From: Podila epigama
Taxonomy: Eukaryota; Mortierellomycota; Mortierellomycetes; Mortierellales; Mortierellaceae
DNA length: 24,097 nucleotides
NCBI GenBank assembly: GCA_015679605.1
Contig: JAAAVE010000242.1
Coordinates: forward strand, 1-24,097
Reading direction: 5' to 3'
Shown here piece after piece: positions 10,487-20,654 of this stretch. The notes under the pieces were generated by a model. It made no database searches and was not told the origin of the DNA. It was given only the letters and a program-made list of their open reading frames with translations. Both the position numbers and the translations under genes were made by a program. Each line of letters begins with the position of its first letter. The stretch's first letter is position 1.

Positions 10487-12236
10487 ATGTCATCTCAACC
10501 GCCAAGGACTGGCGGGTCATCGCACACACCGCTCAAAATCGCTTTTCTGCATCCAGATCTCGGCATCGGTAATGGAGCCCCTGCCAGACCATTCGCTACA
10601 ATGACTATGAATTCAACAACCCCCCATATGCTCCTGAACTACTCGTAGGATGTTGGCTTATTCACCTTTTGCGTTTTTTTTTTTTCTTCTTTTTCTGGAC
10701 GATAGGTGGTGCCGAGCGACTGGTTGTTGATGCTGCTGTTGGTCTGCAAAACTTGGGGCACAAGGTTGTGATGTACACTTCTCACCATGATCCAGCGCAC
10801 TGCTTTGAAGAAACACGCGACGGTAGGGCGATTTCTATTTCTTTGAACAAAAAAAAAGACATGAACATGCGAACATGAAAACTCACATATCAAAACCTTG
10901 GCCTTATTTTTGTTTTGGGTGCTAGGCACACTGACTGTTCGTGTCGGTGGCAACACGCTAGTACCACGCACCATTCTAGGCCGCTTTTATATTGTGTGTG
11001 CCATCCTCCGCAATCTACACCTTGCCTTATCCCTCTTACTCCTACGTGGACCTGATCAGTTTGATGTGATCATGGTCGACCAGCTCTCAGTCTCGATCCC
11101 TATCCTGCGCTGGACACGCGCAAAGATTTTTTTCTACTGCCACTTTCCAGACAAGCTTCTCACTAAACGAGAATCAATCCTAAAGAAACTGTACCGTATC
11201 CCTGTCGATTTTATCGAGGAGCTGACCACAGGTAAGTTAGGGGGCCGAGTTGGGCGGTAGTAATTGAGCCATTTTGCCATAACAAAGCATCCATTGCTGA
11301 ATGATCCCTTTGTGTAAATGTATATGTGTAGGCATGGCGGATTCCATTGTGGTCAATAGCAAGTTCACAGCCGAGATTTTTAAACAATCGTTCAAGTTAA
11401 TCCATCATGTGCCAGAAGTGTTGTATCCTAGTATCCAGTTTGAAAAGTTTGATCGAAAGGTGGATCCATCCCTCGCCGAGATTGAGATCATCAAATCAGA
11501 CAAAGTCACCTTTTTATCCATTAATCGATATGAGCGCAAAAAGGACATTCGCTTGGCGATTCAGGCCTTTGCCTTGCTTCTGAAAAAGGATCTTCAAGAG
11601 GCGTCGTCTGCTCGCTCAGGATTGCGACTGGTCATTGCTGGAGGGTACGATACCCGTGTGGCAGAGAATGTGGAGCACCACCAGGAACTGGTCCACCTTG
11701 CTGAGCAGACTCTTGGTTTAAAGACGTTTACCTTGGCCAGTGGCCAGACAGAGAAGGCTGTCCCTACAGAGACCCAGGTCCTGTTCTTGCAGTCCATCTC
11801 AGATGCACAAAAGATCTTCTTGCTCCAGACCTCGCGCGCATTGCTCTACACACCAACGAATGAACACTTTGGGATTGTGCCAGTGGAGGCCATGTACATG
11901 AAATGCCCCGTCATTGCCGTTAACTCTGGTGGACCGACCGAGTCTATTCTGCACGGCGTCACTGGGTTCCTGTGCCCTGCTGAGGAGGATGTATGGGCAG
12001 AGACGATGCAGGAATTGTTGACCAAGACTGCAACTGAGCTGTTGGCCATGGGTCAGGCTGGGCATGACCGTGTCGTGGACTTGTTCTCATTAGGGGCCTT
12101 TGTGAGAAAGCTGGATAAGGTCCTACAAACTTTGGTACAAAGTCCACCACGACCAGGACTGTCGCCAATAGCCGCCTCGTTATTTGTGGTTGCACTTTTA
12201 GGCGCTGTCTTTGCTATCCTGCTCAGCCGTTCATAA
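10487..12236 (+). CDS. ALG2: ALG2, GDP-mannose:dolichol-PP-oligosaccharide alpha-1,3/1,6-mannosyltransferase
   Basis: Four exons, 10487-10568, 10706-10822, 10926-11231 and 11332-12236, are all joined in phase 1 and encode 469 residues (yeast Alg2 is about 500). The protein opens with [20 protein letters not shown], the conserved GT4 N-terminal motif split by intron 1. A membrane-associating hydrophobic segment ([15 protein letters not shown]) and [11 protein letters not shown] follow. The GT4 C-domain has the EX7E motif at Glu346 and Glu354 in [13 protein letters not shown]-terminal transmembrane helix (about 445-466) ends the protein, as in Alg2. The enzyme adds the second and third mannoses to Man1GlcNAc2-PP-dolichol on the cytosolic face of the ER, an essential step of N-glycan assembly. 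Donor sites of introns 1 and 2 (GTAATG, GTAGGG) are non-optimal, but the protein joins are exact. Assignment is very secure. Confidence 0.96.
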
Positions 12237-12354
12237 CGACTAGTGAAGAGTGAAGAGAGGGGATGGGGCTTTCAGTTTTCCTTTTTTTAAAATACAACGT
12301 GTTACTTTAATGGAACGTCGAATGTCCCGCTGCTTTTTAAGATTTTTTTTTTGT

Positions 12355-13310
12355 TTATTGAGTATCTTGCAGCTGCAGCAACATGTGTTCACACAGATCA
12401 AGGGCGTTGCCGACAGCGGCACCGCGGCTCGTCCATCCATCAAACGACTTGAAGATGAGTTGCTCCTTGGGCCAGAGGACCACATTCCCGTCATCAGACT
12501 TTGCTTCGAGTGCCTTGAGGGCCGAGACATCATGACCGACCATTTGAAGAGCATCAAGGAAAGGGATCGTCTTGTTCTTCCACGAGCCACCCGCATACTT
12601 GAGCACAAACTTGGAAATGCCAATAGCACAGAGTGTTTGGTTGGGACCTTTGGAAGGTGTGTACATACGATGTTCAATCACAAACCATTTTTGGTTCCAG
12701 GCCAAGAGTCGGGTACGGATCTCGTATGACTGGAAAAGAGTGATTTCCTTCTTGAACCACATCTGGTTCCCGCCCAAAGCAAAAGCGATCTTGCGCAGAG
12801 GATGTAATGGCAAGACGGACGGTCCGAGGAGAGAGGTTACGTATTTGACACGAGCATAGTCACAGTTCTTGCCATATGAGCTAAGAGGGGAAATGGGTGG
12901 ATGTAGTTGGTTTAGGCGAGTGCTTGAGTACAAAAAACAAAAGAAAGTGCATATCACTCTAAATGATGATGTTACCTGTTAGAAAAGTGAAAGTTGAGGT
13001 CAAGGTCATCAAAGAAGACGCGCTCGCGAACGATGCTCGTGTCTGTAGGCTTGATCCGGAATTGCTGACGGTGGCGGAGCGAGTAGAGTTGAGTGGCAGC
13101 GATCCTCAGACCCATTTTGGCATGGAATATACCAGGCAGGGACTTGAAGTTGCAGAGCAGGACAACGAGGATGAGACGACGGAGGTGTTTGCGAACAACT
13201 GCCTGGTGTGGGCGAACATGCTGAAAGTAAAACGAGATCAGGTTGGCCGAGTATTGTAGCATAGGTGGAGGCATTGCCAGGAGAATCTTGTTCATGGTGG
13301 ATGGAGGCAT
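12355..13310 (-). CDS. THEM6-like thioesterase-superfamily protein (4HBT_2 type hotdog fold)
   Basis: Two exons, 13310-12976 and 12880-12355, are separated by a 95-base intron (GTAACA...TAG, phase 2) and give 286 residues. The start could instead be the second Met at 13295, which has a stronger context (CCACCATGAA). The frame also stays open further upstream, but that part looks like leader. A hydrophobic stretch lies near residues 38-55. The join creates DLDLNFHFSNSSYGKNCDYA, which matches the THEM6/4HBT_2 signature 'DxDxxxHxxNxxYxxxxDxAR'. Family members are acyl-CoA thioesterase-like hotdog proteins, several of them in the ER or membrane-tethered; most lack a proven substrate. The gene is tail-to-tail with ALG2, only 118 bases between stops. 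Family call is good; enzymatic function is not established. Confidence 0.85.
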
Positions 13311-14024
13311 GGCAGGCAAAGGAGTAATGGAGGAGGGAGTGGAATGGAGAATGAGGGTTGAATGGTGAACGTGAGTGTGAATGAACAAGAAGGAAAGAAA
13401 AGAAGGAAGGTGTAGAAGTAGAAGTGAAGAGGTCATAGACAGTCGTTGCGCTTGTTTCTCCACAATTGTCAGCTCCATGGCTCAATTCTTCCACAGACCT
13501 TTTTTTTTCACTTTAATAAATTTCGCGGCTCATGCGCAGGATATCACATGGGGTGAACAACAGGACACACTTTTTTATTTTGCTGGTGCTGAGGACTTGT
13601 CAGGATGTTCTCTTTTGAATTCATTTTTATTATTGTTATTGTGTTGAAGGGGAGAATCGTAGTCTGTATGAAAAAAAAAAAAAAAAAATATGACCGCGTT
13701 CTTTTTTGTAGGCGATGCGTTGCCCAGCCATAAAAGGTGCTAGCTATGTGTTCAATTGCTATATGAAAGGCGAGCCATGTCAGCCATGTTCGGCCGTGCT
13801 GGGAAATTGCTGTGCCATGAGATATTGCATACTGACGCTAGAATATGTTTTGCAATTCGCTACACGCGTCTGCAACTAGCCAGCTAGCAATAGGCGGAAA
13901 TAGCCATTGTTGGATTGATGTAGATGTGTGTACAATACTCAGCTCATACAATACAGCGAACAATAGCTCAAGCTGCAAGTAAGGTCTGGTATTTTGGAAA
14001 AGTACGTGATTTGAGAACCGGGCG
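13311..14024. other. Intergenic region
   Basis: No supportable gene. It holds the promoter of the THEM6-like gene, CT-rich on the transcribed strand near 13330-13420, and an 18-base A run (13671-13688). Short open frames are low-complexity. Confidence 0.55.
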
Positions 14025-14462
14025 TCAAAGTCGAGCAAAAATACGGCGTAGACGTAACTTTGACTTTGACTTGACTTTGTTCGGGTCTGTGCTCTTGACA
14101 TTGGATTCTTGTCTGGGCAACATGGGACGACCACGGGCGAGATCACTGGTGCAGTAGGGACCGAGATGGCGATGGTGACTGTGACCATGGCTGTGATCAT
14201 GATCATGATCGTGGTCGTGGTCGTGGTCGTGATCGTAGTGGCGCGAGTGCCGGGAACTGCGAGATGAATGGCTAGAGCTGTGTGAGGATGCTTCCGATAC
14301 ATTCGAACTCTGTGAGTCTTGACTGAGATGGCTGGGTGTCAAGGATACCATGGATGAGCAGGTGATGCCATTTTGAGATGGGACATGTCTAGGTTCAGCG
14401 GAAAGTTTGATTTGCTTAACAACGACGACGAGGGAGGTCTTTTTCGAGGATGAGTGAGACAT
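14025..14462 (-). CDS. Small orphan protein with Ser/His-rich region and His-Asp repeat
   Basis: A single uninterrupted frame of 145 codons; the ATG context is CAACATGTC. I do not recognise a family. The first ~20 residues contain a short hydrophobic stretch (SLVVVVK). Residues about 58-76 are Ser/His/Arg-rich (SSHSSSHSSRSSRHS). Seven His-Asp pairs follow near residues 77-90, then SHGHSHHRH. The C-terminus is very basic (KVKSKSKLRLRRIFARL). His-rich runs of this kind bind Zn, Ni or Cu in many proteins, so metal binding is possible, but this is inference from composition only. The repeat is encoded by a hexanucleotide microsatellite and may be a chance product of it. An overlapping frame on the same strand (13838-14302) is less plausible because it is almost pure Thr/Ile/Met repeat. 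Confidence 0.5.
   Translation of the reverse strand: MSHSSSKKTSLVVVVKQIKLSAEPRHVPSQNGITCSSMVSLTPSHLSQDSQSSNVSEASSHSSSHSSRSSRHSRHYDHDHDHDHDHDHDHSHGHSHHRHLGPYCTSDLARGRPMLPRQESNVKSTDPNKVKSKSKLRLRRIFARL
14190..14238 (-). repeat. Hexanucleotide microsatellite coding for the His-Asp repeat
   Basis: Tandem GAYCAY units (GATCAC, GACCAC, GATCAT variants on the coding strand) lie inside the orphan ORF. Third-base variation between units argues for some age or selection rather than a very recent slip expansion. Confidence 0.75.
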
Positions 14463-14729
14463 GTTGTATGTAGGTTGACGAAGACGAGGTGGAATGGGGT
14501 AGGTTAGGAAGATGCGCTGACTGGGAGGAGATATCCTTAAAAATGAGAAAACTCTATAGTCAATGGTTGCTGTTGCAGATAATACTTTTTTCCTGAAAGG
14601 ACAAAGAATGAAAAATAAAATATGGAGAAATGGTCTCTCAATTTATATAATTTCTTTGTGGCCAAGAATGGGTCTTGTCAAATGAGCCAAGAGTTTTGGC
14701 GGCAGCATGTTGCTGACAGAGCAAAGAAA

Positions 14730-15420
14730 CCGAACGAAAATGAATGACCAAGGTGGTACAAGAATGACGCAGTCTGAATGTGATGCTTTCCCAATTTGGC
14801 GCTATTCTGTACCCAAACCTTGCTGGTGACCCTTTTCATATCACTCAAGACCTCAAGACACAAATGAAACGTTCTGGTTGCCGAGATCCAGAGTAGCAAT
14901 AGCTTACTAACCAACATGTGTTGACTATCTGCAGATGCATGACGTGTCTTTCGATATGATGAACCACGGTTCGAACTGCCAACCCTGCATCGCAATGGGA
15001 TACATGAAGCGGGTCAATTGACAAGACTGATCACAACAACTTGGCCGTATGTCTGTGCAAGCAGTTCCTGCATTGGGAATGGATGGACAAACATATTTGA
15101 CCATCTGTGAACGAAAAAAAAAAAAAAAAAAAAAAAAGTGACACTGCCACAGCCGTGCTATTTCTGTCCAGCCAATGAAATGCTCTGGATTATTTGTCGC
15201 ACCAAAAGCGCAACCTTCTTTCACATAGCCCACTTGCACAAAAGGAAGAAGGTCTGGATCGATCTGAAAGGTGGGGGATCGGAGACGAAGAAGAGTGAGG
15301 CAAGCAGGTACGTTGGCACTCCAGGGACGATGAAGCTATTCTCACCAAAAATGCATGCCCACCACTAGTAGGAGAGTAAATAATATTCCAGGAATGATAT
15401 GTTCATGAGGAAGTGGATCC
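14730..15420 (-). pseudogene. Possible gene relic (tentative; perhaps a LARGE-like GT49 glycosyltransferase)
   Basis: Minus-strand fragments in order are an IIPGILFTLLLVVG membrane-like segment, VGYVKEGCAFGATNNPEHF, QGWQFEPWFIISKDT, and in another frame RFGYR and LVIHF. EPW-F-I-S-K-D-T followed by RF-GY and V-I-H resembles the order of blocks at the end of LARGE-type GT49 glycosyltransferases. The intervening sequence has stops and no good splice sites. I rely on memory of the family pattern only, so the identity is weak. It could also be random AT-rich sequence. Confidence 0.2.
15114..15137. repeat. 24-base poly(A) run
   Basis: An uninterrupted A run in the intergenic region with broken coding-like fragments. 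It is one of several long homopolymers in non-coding DNA here (also 882-899, 2794-2809, 10426-10442, 13671-13688 and 24077-24092). Confidence 0.85.
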
Positions 15421-15826
15421 AGATTTGAAGAGGGCAAACAGTTCGAAAAAATGAAAATGAAGAATGGCGGTCAGTGGCTATGCTCTCAAAACAAGCATGG
15501 CAAAAAAGAAACAACAGTCGACATGCAAGAAGAGCAACAGCGTGGCAGGGTGGAAGAGAAAAAATAAAAGGTATGTGCGTCTACACAAAGGTGGAACAAA
15601 CAGCAAACAAGCGACAAGGGAAGGAATGCGCCCAAGAAGGCTATGAGTGAGGCATTGCACTCAACGAGAAAGAGAACGATACGAAGGCACACATACACAC
15701 AAACACAGGTGGATGCTGTTTGTCAGGTGGAGTGATGGTGATGATAGGATGATAGGGGTAGAAAAGGGCAAATAGCAGAGAAGGGGGAAAGAACAAAGGC
15801 CACTCGGAAGAATTGTCGTCCCATCT

Positions 15827-15861
15827 CAGTGTTCACAGTGTTCACACTGCACAATGAACAC
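15827..15861. promoter_or_regulatory. Tandem and inverted 9-mer element upstream of chitin synthase
   Basis: CAGTGTTCA occurs twice head-to-tail (15827-15835 and 15836-15844). TGAACAC at 15855-15861 is the inverted copy of GTGTTCA. The element ends 9 bases before the TATA box at 15871. The layout is what a dimeric transcription-factor site would show. No factor is assigned. Confidence 0.4.
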
Positions 15862-15870
15862 ACGGTGCAC

Positions 15871-15879
15871 TATAAAAAA
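15871..15879 (+). promoter_or_regulatory. Probable TATA box of the chitin synthase gene
   Basis: TATAAAAAA lies about 350 bases before the chitin synthase ATG. It is followed by a C/T-rich stretch (15900-16190) suited to a long pyrimidine-rich leader. Confidence 0.5.
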
Positions 15880-15986
15880 AGGACAGTGTTTTGTTCGTTT
15901 TCCCCCCCTTTTTCTGATTTTCTACTTTTTTTTTTTTTTCTGTTAGTTTAAACTTCTTTTTCCTTTTCTCTCTTCACTTGTTTGTT

Positions 15987-16192
15987 CATCTCTCTCTTCT
16001 CATCTCTCTTCTCATCTCTCTTCTTTTTCATTCTCACCACCCCTACCTTCGGCTCAGTCTCTCACTCACTTTACGACAGGTTCAAGGTAGGATATCCTTC
16101 GTATACTTTGTTCTGTCCCCGTCCAAGATCAAGTTTTGACCTTTCATCACTCACTCACTCATTCATTCTCATTCTCATTCTCATTCTCATCT
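15987..16192 (+). repeat. CT-rich leader with TCATCTCTCTTC and CATTCT short repeats
   Basis: Three near copies of TCATCTCTCTTC lie near 15987-16023. A CATTCT/CTCATT array lies at about 16163-16191, just before the chitin synthase start. It is probably 5' untranslated DNA. Confidence 0.6.
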
Positions 16193-16220
16193 AACACTAG
16201 AGAGAAAGCTTCAAACAACA

Positions 16221-19200
16221 ATGTCTCGCTATCCCCCCGGGCACAATCCTGCGGACTATCCGATGCAGAACATCAATGTCCAGTATAACCCCAACGCCAA
16301 CCCCTTTGACGACGAGCCTCGTCAGGACGCACCGTTGCTCCTCTCGTCCGGATATAACACCAACAACAACAATGCTCCTGGGTATGCACCGAGCCCAGCC
16401 TTGGCGCCAGGATATATCCCACCATCGCCTTATACCCCCTTCCAGCAGCCCATGCCCTCGCCGCACCAGAATCCATTTGCTAGCACCCCCGATGTCTCTC
16501 AACAAGGCCAGCCACCCCATGTCCAGTTTGACATGGCTGGAGGAGTGCCTGGCACACCCGCTGTTGGCAACGCCTTGCCACCTGGCACCCCCGACACCCG
16601 CCACTATGGACCTGCTCCCACTGCCCAGCGCCGTCGCTTCCATACCACCAAGAAGGTCAAGTTGACCTCGGGTAACTTGGTCCTTGACTGCCCAGTTCCC
16701 TCAAAGTTCCTCAAGACGCTCAAGTATCAGGAAGGCGAAGAGTTCACTCACATGCGTTACACTGCCGCCACCTGCGACCCTAACGACTTTGCTGCAGAAA
16801 ACTATACCCTCCGTCCTTTGATCATTGGTGACCAACCTCGCGAGACTGAACTCTTTATCGTCATGACCATGTATAACGTAAGTGACTTGCTCATGTCCAT
16901 ACGCATCCTCATGATGGGAGTGTACTTTTGGGCTGAGTTTCCTATGGCAGTTTCCTTTCTATTTTCCGCTTTTTTTTTATTATCCTTCTACCTCCACCTT
17001 GCCTATGAGGAAAGGGACTGATCAAAGAGCGAGTGGATGGTCTTCCCTCTTTCTTCCCGACGCACCACATGTATCAAGAGCAAAAACAAGCTCAGGTTTC
17101 GGGGCTGATCTTGTATTTTTTTTTTAGCTCGTCTTTTTCCCAGTCCCACCGCCACTGCCACCCACCTTCCACAACGCAACCTTATTTCACCTTGTGCACA
17201 AAATATGGAGCCTGGAGTGTTATCAAAAACCAACAGTGAAAGATTCAAACCACTAACATCGATAATTCCTACCCGTTCTGTATTGTAGGAAGATGAGGTT
17301 CTGTTTACAAGAACGATGCATGGTGTCATGAAGAACATTCGCCACTTGACCACCCGTGACCGATCCCGCACTTGGGGTCCTGATGCCTGGAAGAAGGTTG
17401 TCGTCTGCATTGTGTCTGACGGTCGTTCCAAAATCAACCCAAAGACCCTCAACGTCCTTGCTGCCATGGGTGTCTACCAGGTATGTTCTTTCTTCATTCC
17501 AACCTTGTGTTCTTTCTTCATTTCAACCTTGTGTTTTTTCTTTCCTGTTATTCTTGGAGAGCTAAAAAAAAAGACTCAACATGGAACATGAATATCAATG
17601 ATGCTACAATTAGGATGGTGTTGCCAAGAATATTGTCAACGATAAGCCTGTCACAGCCCATATCTACGAGGTTTGTATCTGTTTGTCTTCTTTTTTGGTC
17701 TCTAGTAGCTCAGATACCCTTTATATGCATTGTTCACTAACTCTCAAAACCTGTCAATTATAGTACACGACTCAAGTCACCATCGATCCTGAAATGGGTC
17801 GCTCTGGCCATGACAAGGGCTATGTTCCTGTCCAAATCCTATTCTGTCTCAAGGAAAAGAATGCCAAAAAGCTAAACTCTCATCGGTATGGAGTCCTTCT
17901 GATCCACACAAATGAATGACGTGAAAAAAGTTTGTGGCGTCATCCAGGCATGACGATTGGGCTGACCTAAAAGAGTACTGAACAAATGGATGGGCTGTTT
18001 TTCACTGACTTTTTCTATTTTTACATGTAATTTTCTTTAGTTGGTTCTTCAACGCTTTCGGTCAGGTCTTGAAGCCTCACGTGTGTGTCTTGCTTGATGT
18101 CGGAACTCGCCCTGGATCAACTTCGATTTATCATTTGTGGAAGGCTTTCGATCTCAACTCGAACGTCGGTGGTGCTTGTGGAGAGATTTGCGCCATGTTG
18201 GGTCGTGGCGGAAGCCAGCTCCTATCACCCCTGGTCGCCTCGCAGAACTTTGAGTATAAGATGTCCAACATTCTGGACAAGCCTCTTGAGTCTGTTTTCG
18301 GTTATATCTCTGTGTTGCCTGGAGCCTTCTCCGCGTATCGTTACCGTGCGCTTCAGAACGACCCTTCGGGACAAGGCCCACTTGAAAAGTACTTTTTGGG
18401 TGAAAAATTCCATGGTTCGGACGCAAACATCTTTACTGCCAACATGTACCTGGCTGAGGATCGTATCCTGTGCTTCGAGCTTGTCGCAAAGAGGAACGCT
18501 GCTTGGGTCCTTCAGTACGTCAAGTCGGCTTATGGTGAGACAGATGTCCCCAGTACGGTGGCCGAATTCATTTCGCAGCGTCGTCGTTGGTTGAACGGTT
18601 CCTTCTTCGCGTCCGTATATGCTCTCGTCCACAGTTTCGATATTTGGCGTTCCGACCACTCGACTTCGCGCAAGATTGCCTTCCACATCGAGTTCTTTTA
18701 CTCTTTTGTCTCATTGTTCTTTTCCTGGTTTGCATTGGTAAGCAGAAAGCATGCTTTAACTGCTGTCATCCCCCACCACTGCATACTGTTCGGACACTCT
18801 TTGCTGATTTTGTGTCCATTTTTTTTAACTCTCTTGTCTTTATTTTGCTTTTGTAGGCCAACTTTTATTTGACGTTCTATATCTTGGGATCCGCCATGGT
18901 CTTTATCCGTGACGCTACAACAGACGAAATTATCCAAAGATCACCCTTTGGTGAGAACGATGTCGGTTTCTGGGTCTTCACTGTCACTCGCTACATCTAC
19001 ATCTTGCTGATCATTGCTCAGTTCATTATGAGTATGGGTAACCGTCCTCAAGGTTCGAATTGGGCATATAAGTCGTCGATGGGCTTCTTTGCTATTCTCA
19101 TGGGTTACATGTTGTTTGGTGCTGTCTACATGACTGTCAACGGTATCAAGACGGCTCAGGAAAGTGCTGCCACGTCAGGTACATCCTTGATGGATGACCA

Positions 19201-19789
19201 GATGTTCTTCAACACAGTCGTATCGCTTGCATCGACCTACGGTCTCTACTTCTTTGCCAGTTTCTTGTTCTTTGAGCCTTGGCACATGTTCCACTCGTTC
19301 GTCCAGTACCTGTTCATGGTTCCCAGTTACGTCAACATCCTCAACGTCTATGCTTTCTGCAACATCCACGATATTTCTTGGGGTACTAAGGGTGATACCT
19401 CTGTCGCCACCGATCTTGGAGTTGCCAAGCAGACTGCCGATGGTGTGGAAGTTTCGGTTCCAACGGACAGCCACGACATCAACAACGCCTATGACGAAGC
19501 AGTGTCTCAGCTCTCCATCAAGACAGTCGAGGTCAAGGCAAGTCGCGATGCCAAGACCAAGCAGGAGGACTACTACCGCGAGATCCGTACGCGTGTCTTG
19601 CTCGCCTGGATTATGAGCAACGCTCTTTTGGTTGCCTTGGTGACATCCAACGCCTTTGGCGACTTTCAAAAGACGAGCAAGGTCTACCTTGGCATTGTCC
19701 TTTGGTCTGTCGCTGGTTTGGCCCTGTTCCGCTTCTTTGGAAGTGTTGCCTATATGATTCTCCGTCTCTTTAACGGCCGCATTGTTTAA
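16221..19789 (+). CDS. Chitin synthase (GT2, division 1, class I-III type)
   Basis: Six exons, 16221-16877, 17289-17480, 17614-17670, 17764-17885, 18041-18737 and 18857-19789, give 885 residues with all phases matching. Residues 1-140 are Pro/Asn/Gln-rich and disordered ([13 protein letters not shown]). The conserved N-domain follows, with LVLDCPVP and a catalytic region containing [34 protein letters not shown] (Asp362), [15 protein letters not shown] (481-486) and the hallmark [10 protein letters not shown] (522-531). At least six transmembrane helices fill the C-terminal third. The enzyme polymerises UDP-GlcNAc into chitin at the plasma membrane or in chitosomes. The class is judged from the short N-terminus and absence of a myosin domain; the exact class would need a tree. 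Intron 1 is long (411 bases) and stays open for 47 codons if retained. Confidence 0.97.
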
Positions 19790-19944
19790 AATATTCCATA
19801 TCATTTTGTTTCTATTTTGTAGAGTATCTTTTTTTTTCTATTTTACTTTGAGTTTATGGCACATAAAATTTGAGATTTTTCACTTTTTGATCCAGCGAAC
19901 TGTATTATGTGGAGACTGGTACGCTGATAGGCCAAGGGTGTGAC

Positions 19945-19962
19945 AGAGAGAGAGAGAGAGAG
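19945..19962. repeat. GA dinucleotide repeat
   Basis: A simple (GA)n run of about nine units in intergenic DNA. Confidence 0.8.
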
Positions 19963-20506
19963 CTGCATACATTGTTCCCGCGCTCTATCTTGGCTGCATG
20001 TCCAAGTAGCTTGTCAGCCAATGATGTAACACCAGATTTACTCTTCCGAGAGTGGAAGCCGGAAAGTGCGGCGTACATGCATGTGCCTCGCCAAGATTGG
20101 AAGATCGCTGCCAAGAGCTTTTTTTTTTGTGGAATCTTTGTGTGTGTTTTACATGTGTTGTTGTTTGTTGTAGGTTCGTGGAAGACTGTTTGGTGTTCTG
20201 TGAGTGCGAGTGCGAAGGAGAGAAGGAGTTGATGAGCTTAATTGAATTTGTCATCCTTCTAGTAGGCAACTGAGGAGGAGTAGGCGTAGAATCGGAATAG
20301 CTCTCTGACTCAACAGTAATGAATGCTTATTGTTCTTTCGCATTGACGTGGTAGCGCAGCTCTATACATTTTTGTTTTTTTCCTTTATCGTATTTTCAAT
20401 GCTGCCAAGATGATATGAAGTATTGGAAGTAGTGGTCGACAATGAACAATGGCGGGATCCTCTTAAGAATCGCACGCCAAGTTCACGTCTGATACTATTG
20501 CACGAA

Positions 20507-20514
20507 TATAAATA
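20507..20514 (+). promoter_or_regulatory. TATA box of the small orphan gene
   Basis: TATAAATA lies 141 bases before the ATG at 20655. It is a near-perfect TATA box and implies a short leader, which is the main evidence that the small ORF is transcribed. Confidence 0.55.
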
Positions 20515-20654
20515 TGGTGAACCTGGGGCACATTTCCATCCTTTCCTTTAGATCCCCCACTGAACTACAAAAGTGAAAAGATAAAAGAGAAAGATTTCCA
20601 CACTTCCAACTTCCAAAAAAAAAAAAATTAAGCAACACCTTTTTTTTGTCAACC

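Larger units (their letters stand above)
14463..15820. other. AT-rich intergenic region with broken coding-like fragments
   Basis: No intact gene could be built. On the minus strand several pieces read like protein but are interrupted by stops and frame changes: a hydrophobic segment near 15360-15415, DPDLLPFVQVGYVKEG near 15220-15265, and MYPIAMQGWQFEPWFIISKD near 14948-15007. A 24-base A run sits at 15114-15137. The right part (15400-15820) is A/G-rich on the plus strand and appears to be plain upstream sequence. Confidence 0.45.
19790..20654. other. Intergenic region, chitin synthase 3' end to small orphan gene
   Basis: Contains the chitin synthase 3' untranslated region, a GA dinucleotide repeat (19945-19962), and the promoter and leader of the next small gene. 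An open stretch at about 19960-20120 lacks any recognisable motif and I do not call it a gene. Confidence 0.55.

Noticed and set aside
12250-12729. 159-codon plus-strand frame downstream of ALG2
   Set aside because: Antisense to exon 2 of the THEM6-like gene, whose family motif and splice join are clear.
13009-13494. 161-codon minus-strand frame overlapping the THEM6-like exon 1
   Set aside because: Wrong frame relative to the motif-bearing exon; low-complexity Ser/Pro/His composition.
14940-15010. tRNA-like B box (GTTCGAACC on the minus strand)
   Set aside because: No matching A box or cloverleaf could be drawn around it on either strand.
15138-15646. Two small basic plus-strand frames (76 and 60 codons)
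   Set aside because: A-rich sequence gives Lys-rich frames by chance; no promoter, motif or start context supports them.
19909-20232. 107-codon frame between chitin synthase and the small orphan gene
   Set aside because: It begins in a GA repeat, has no motif or promoter, and ends in low-complexity sequence.
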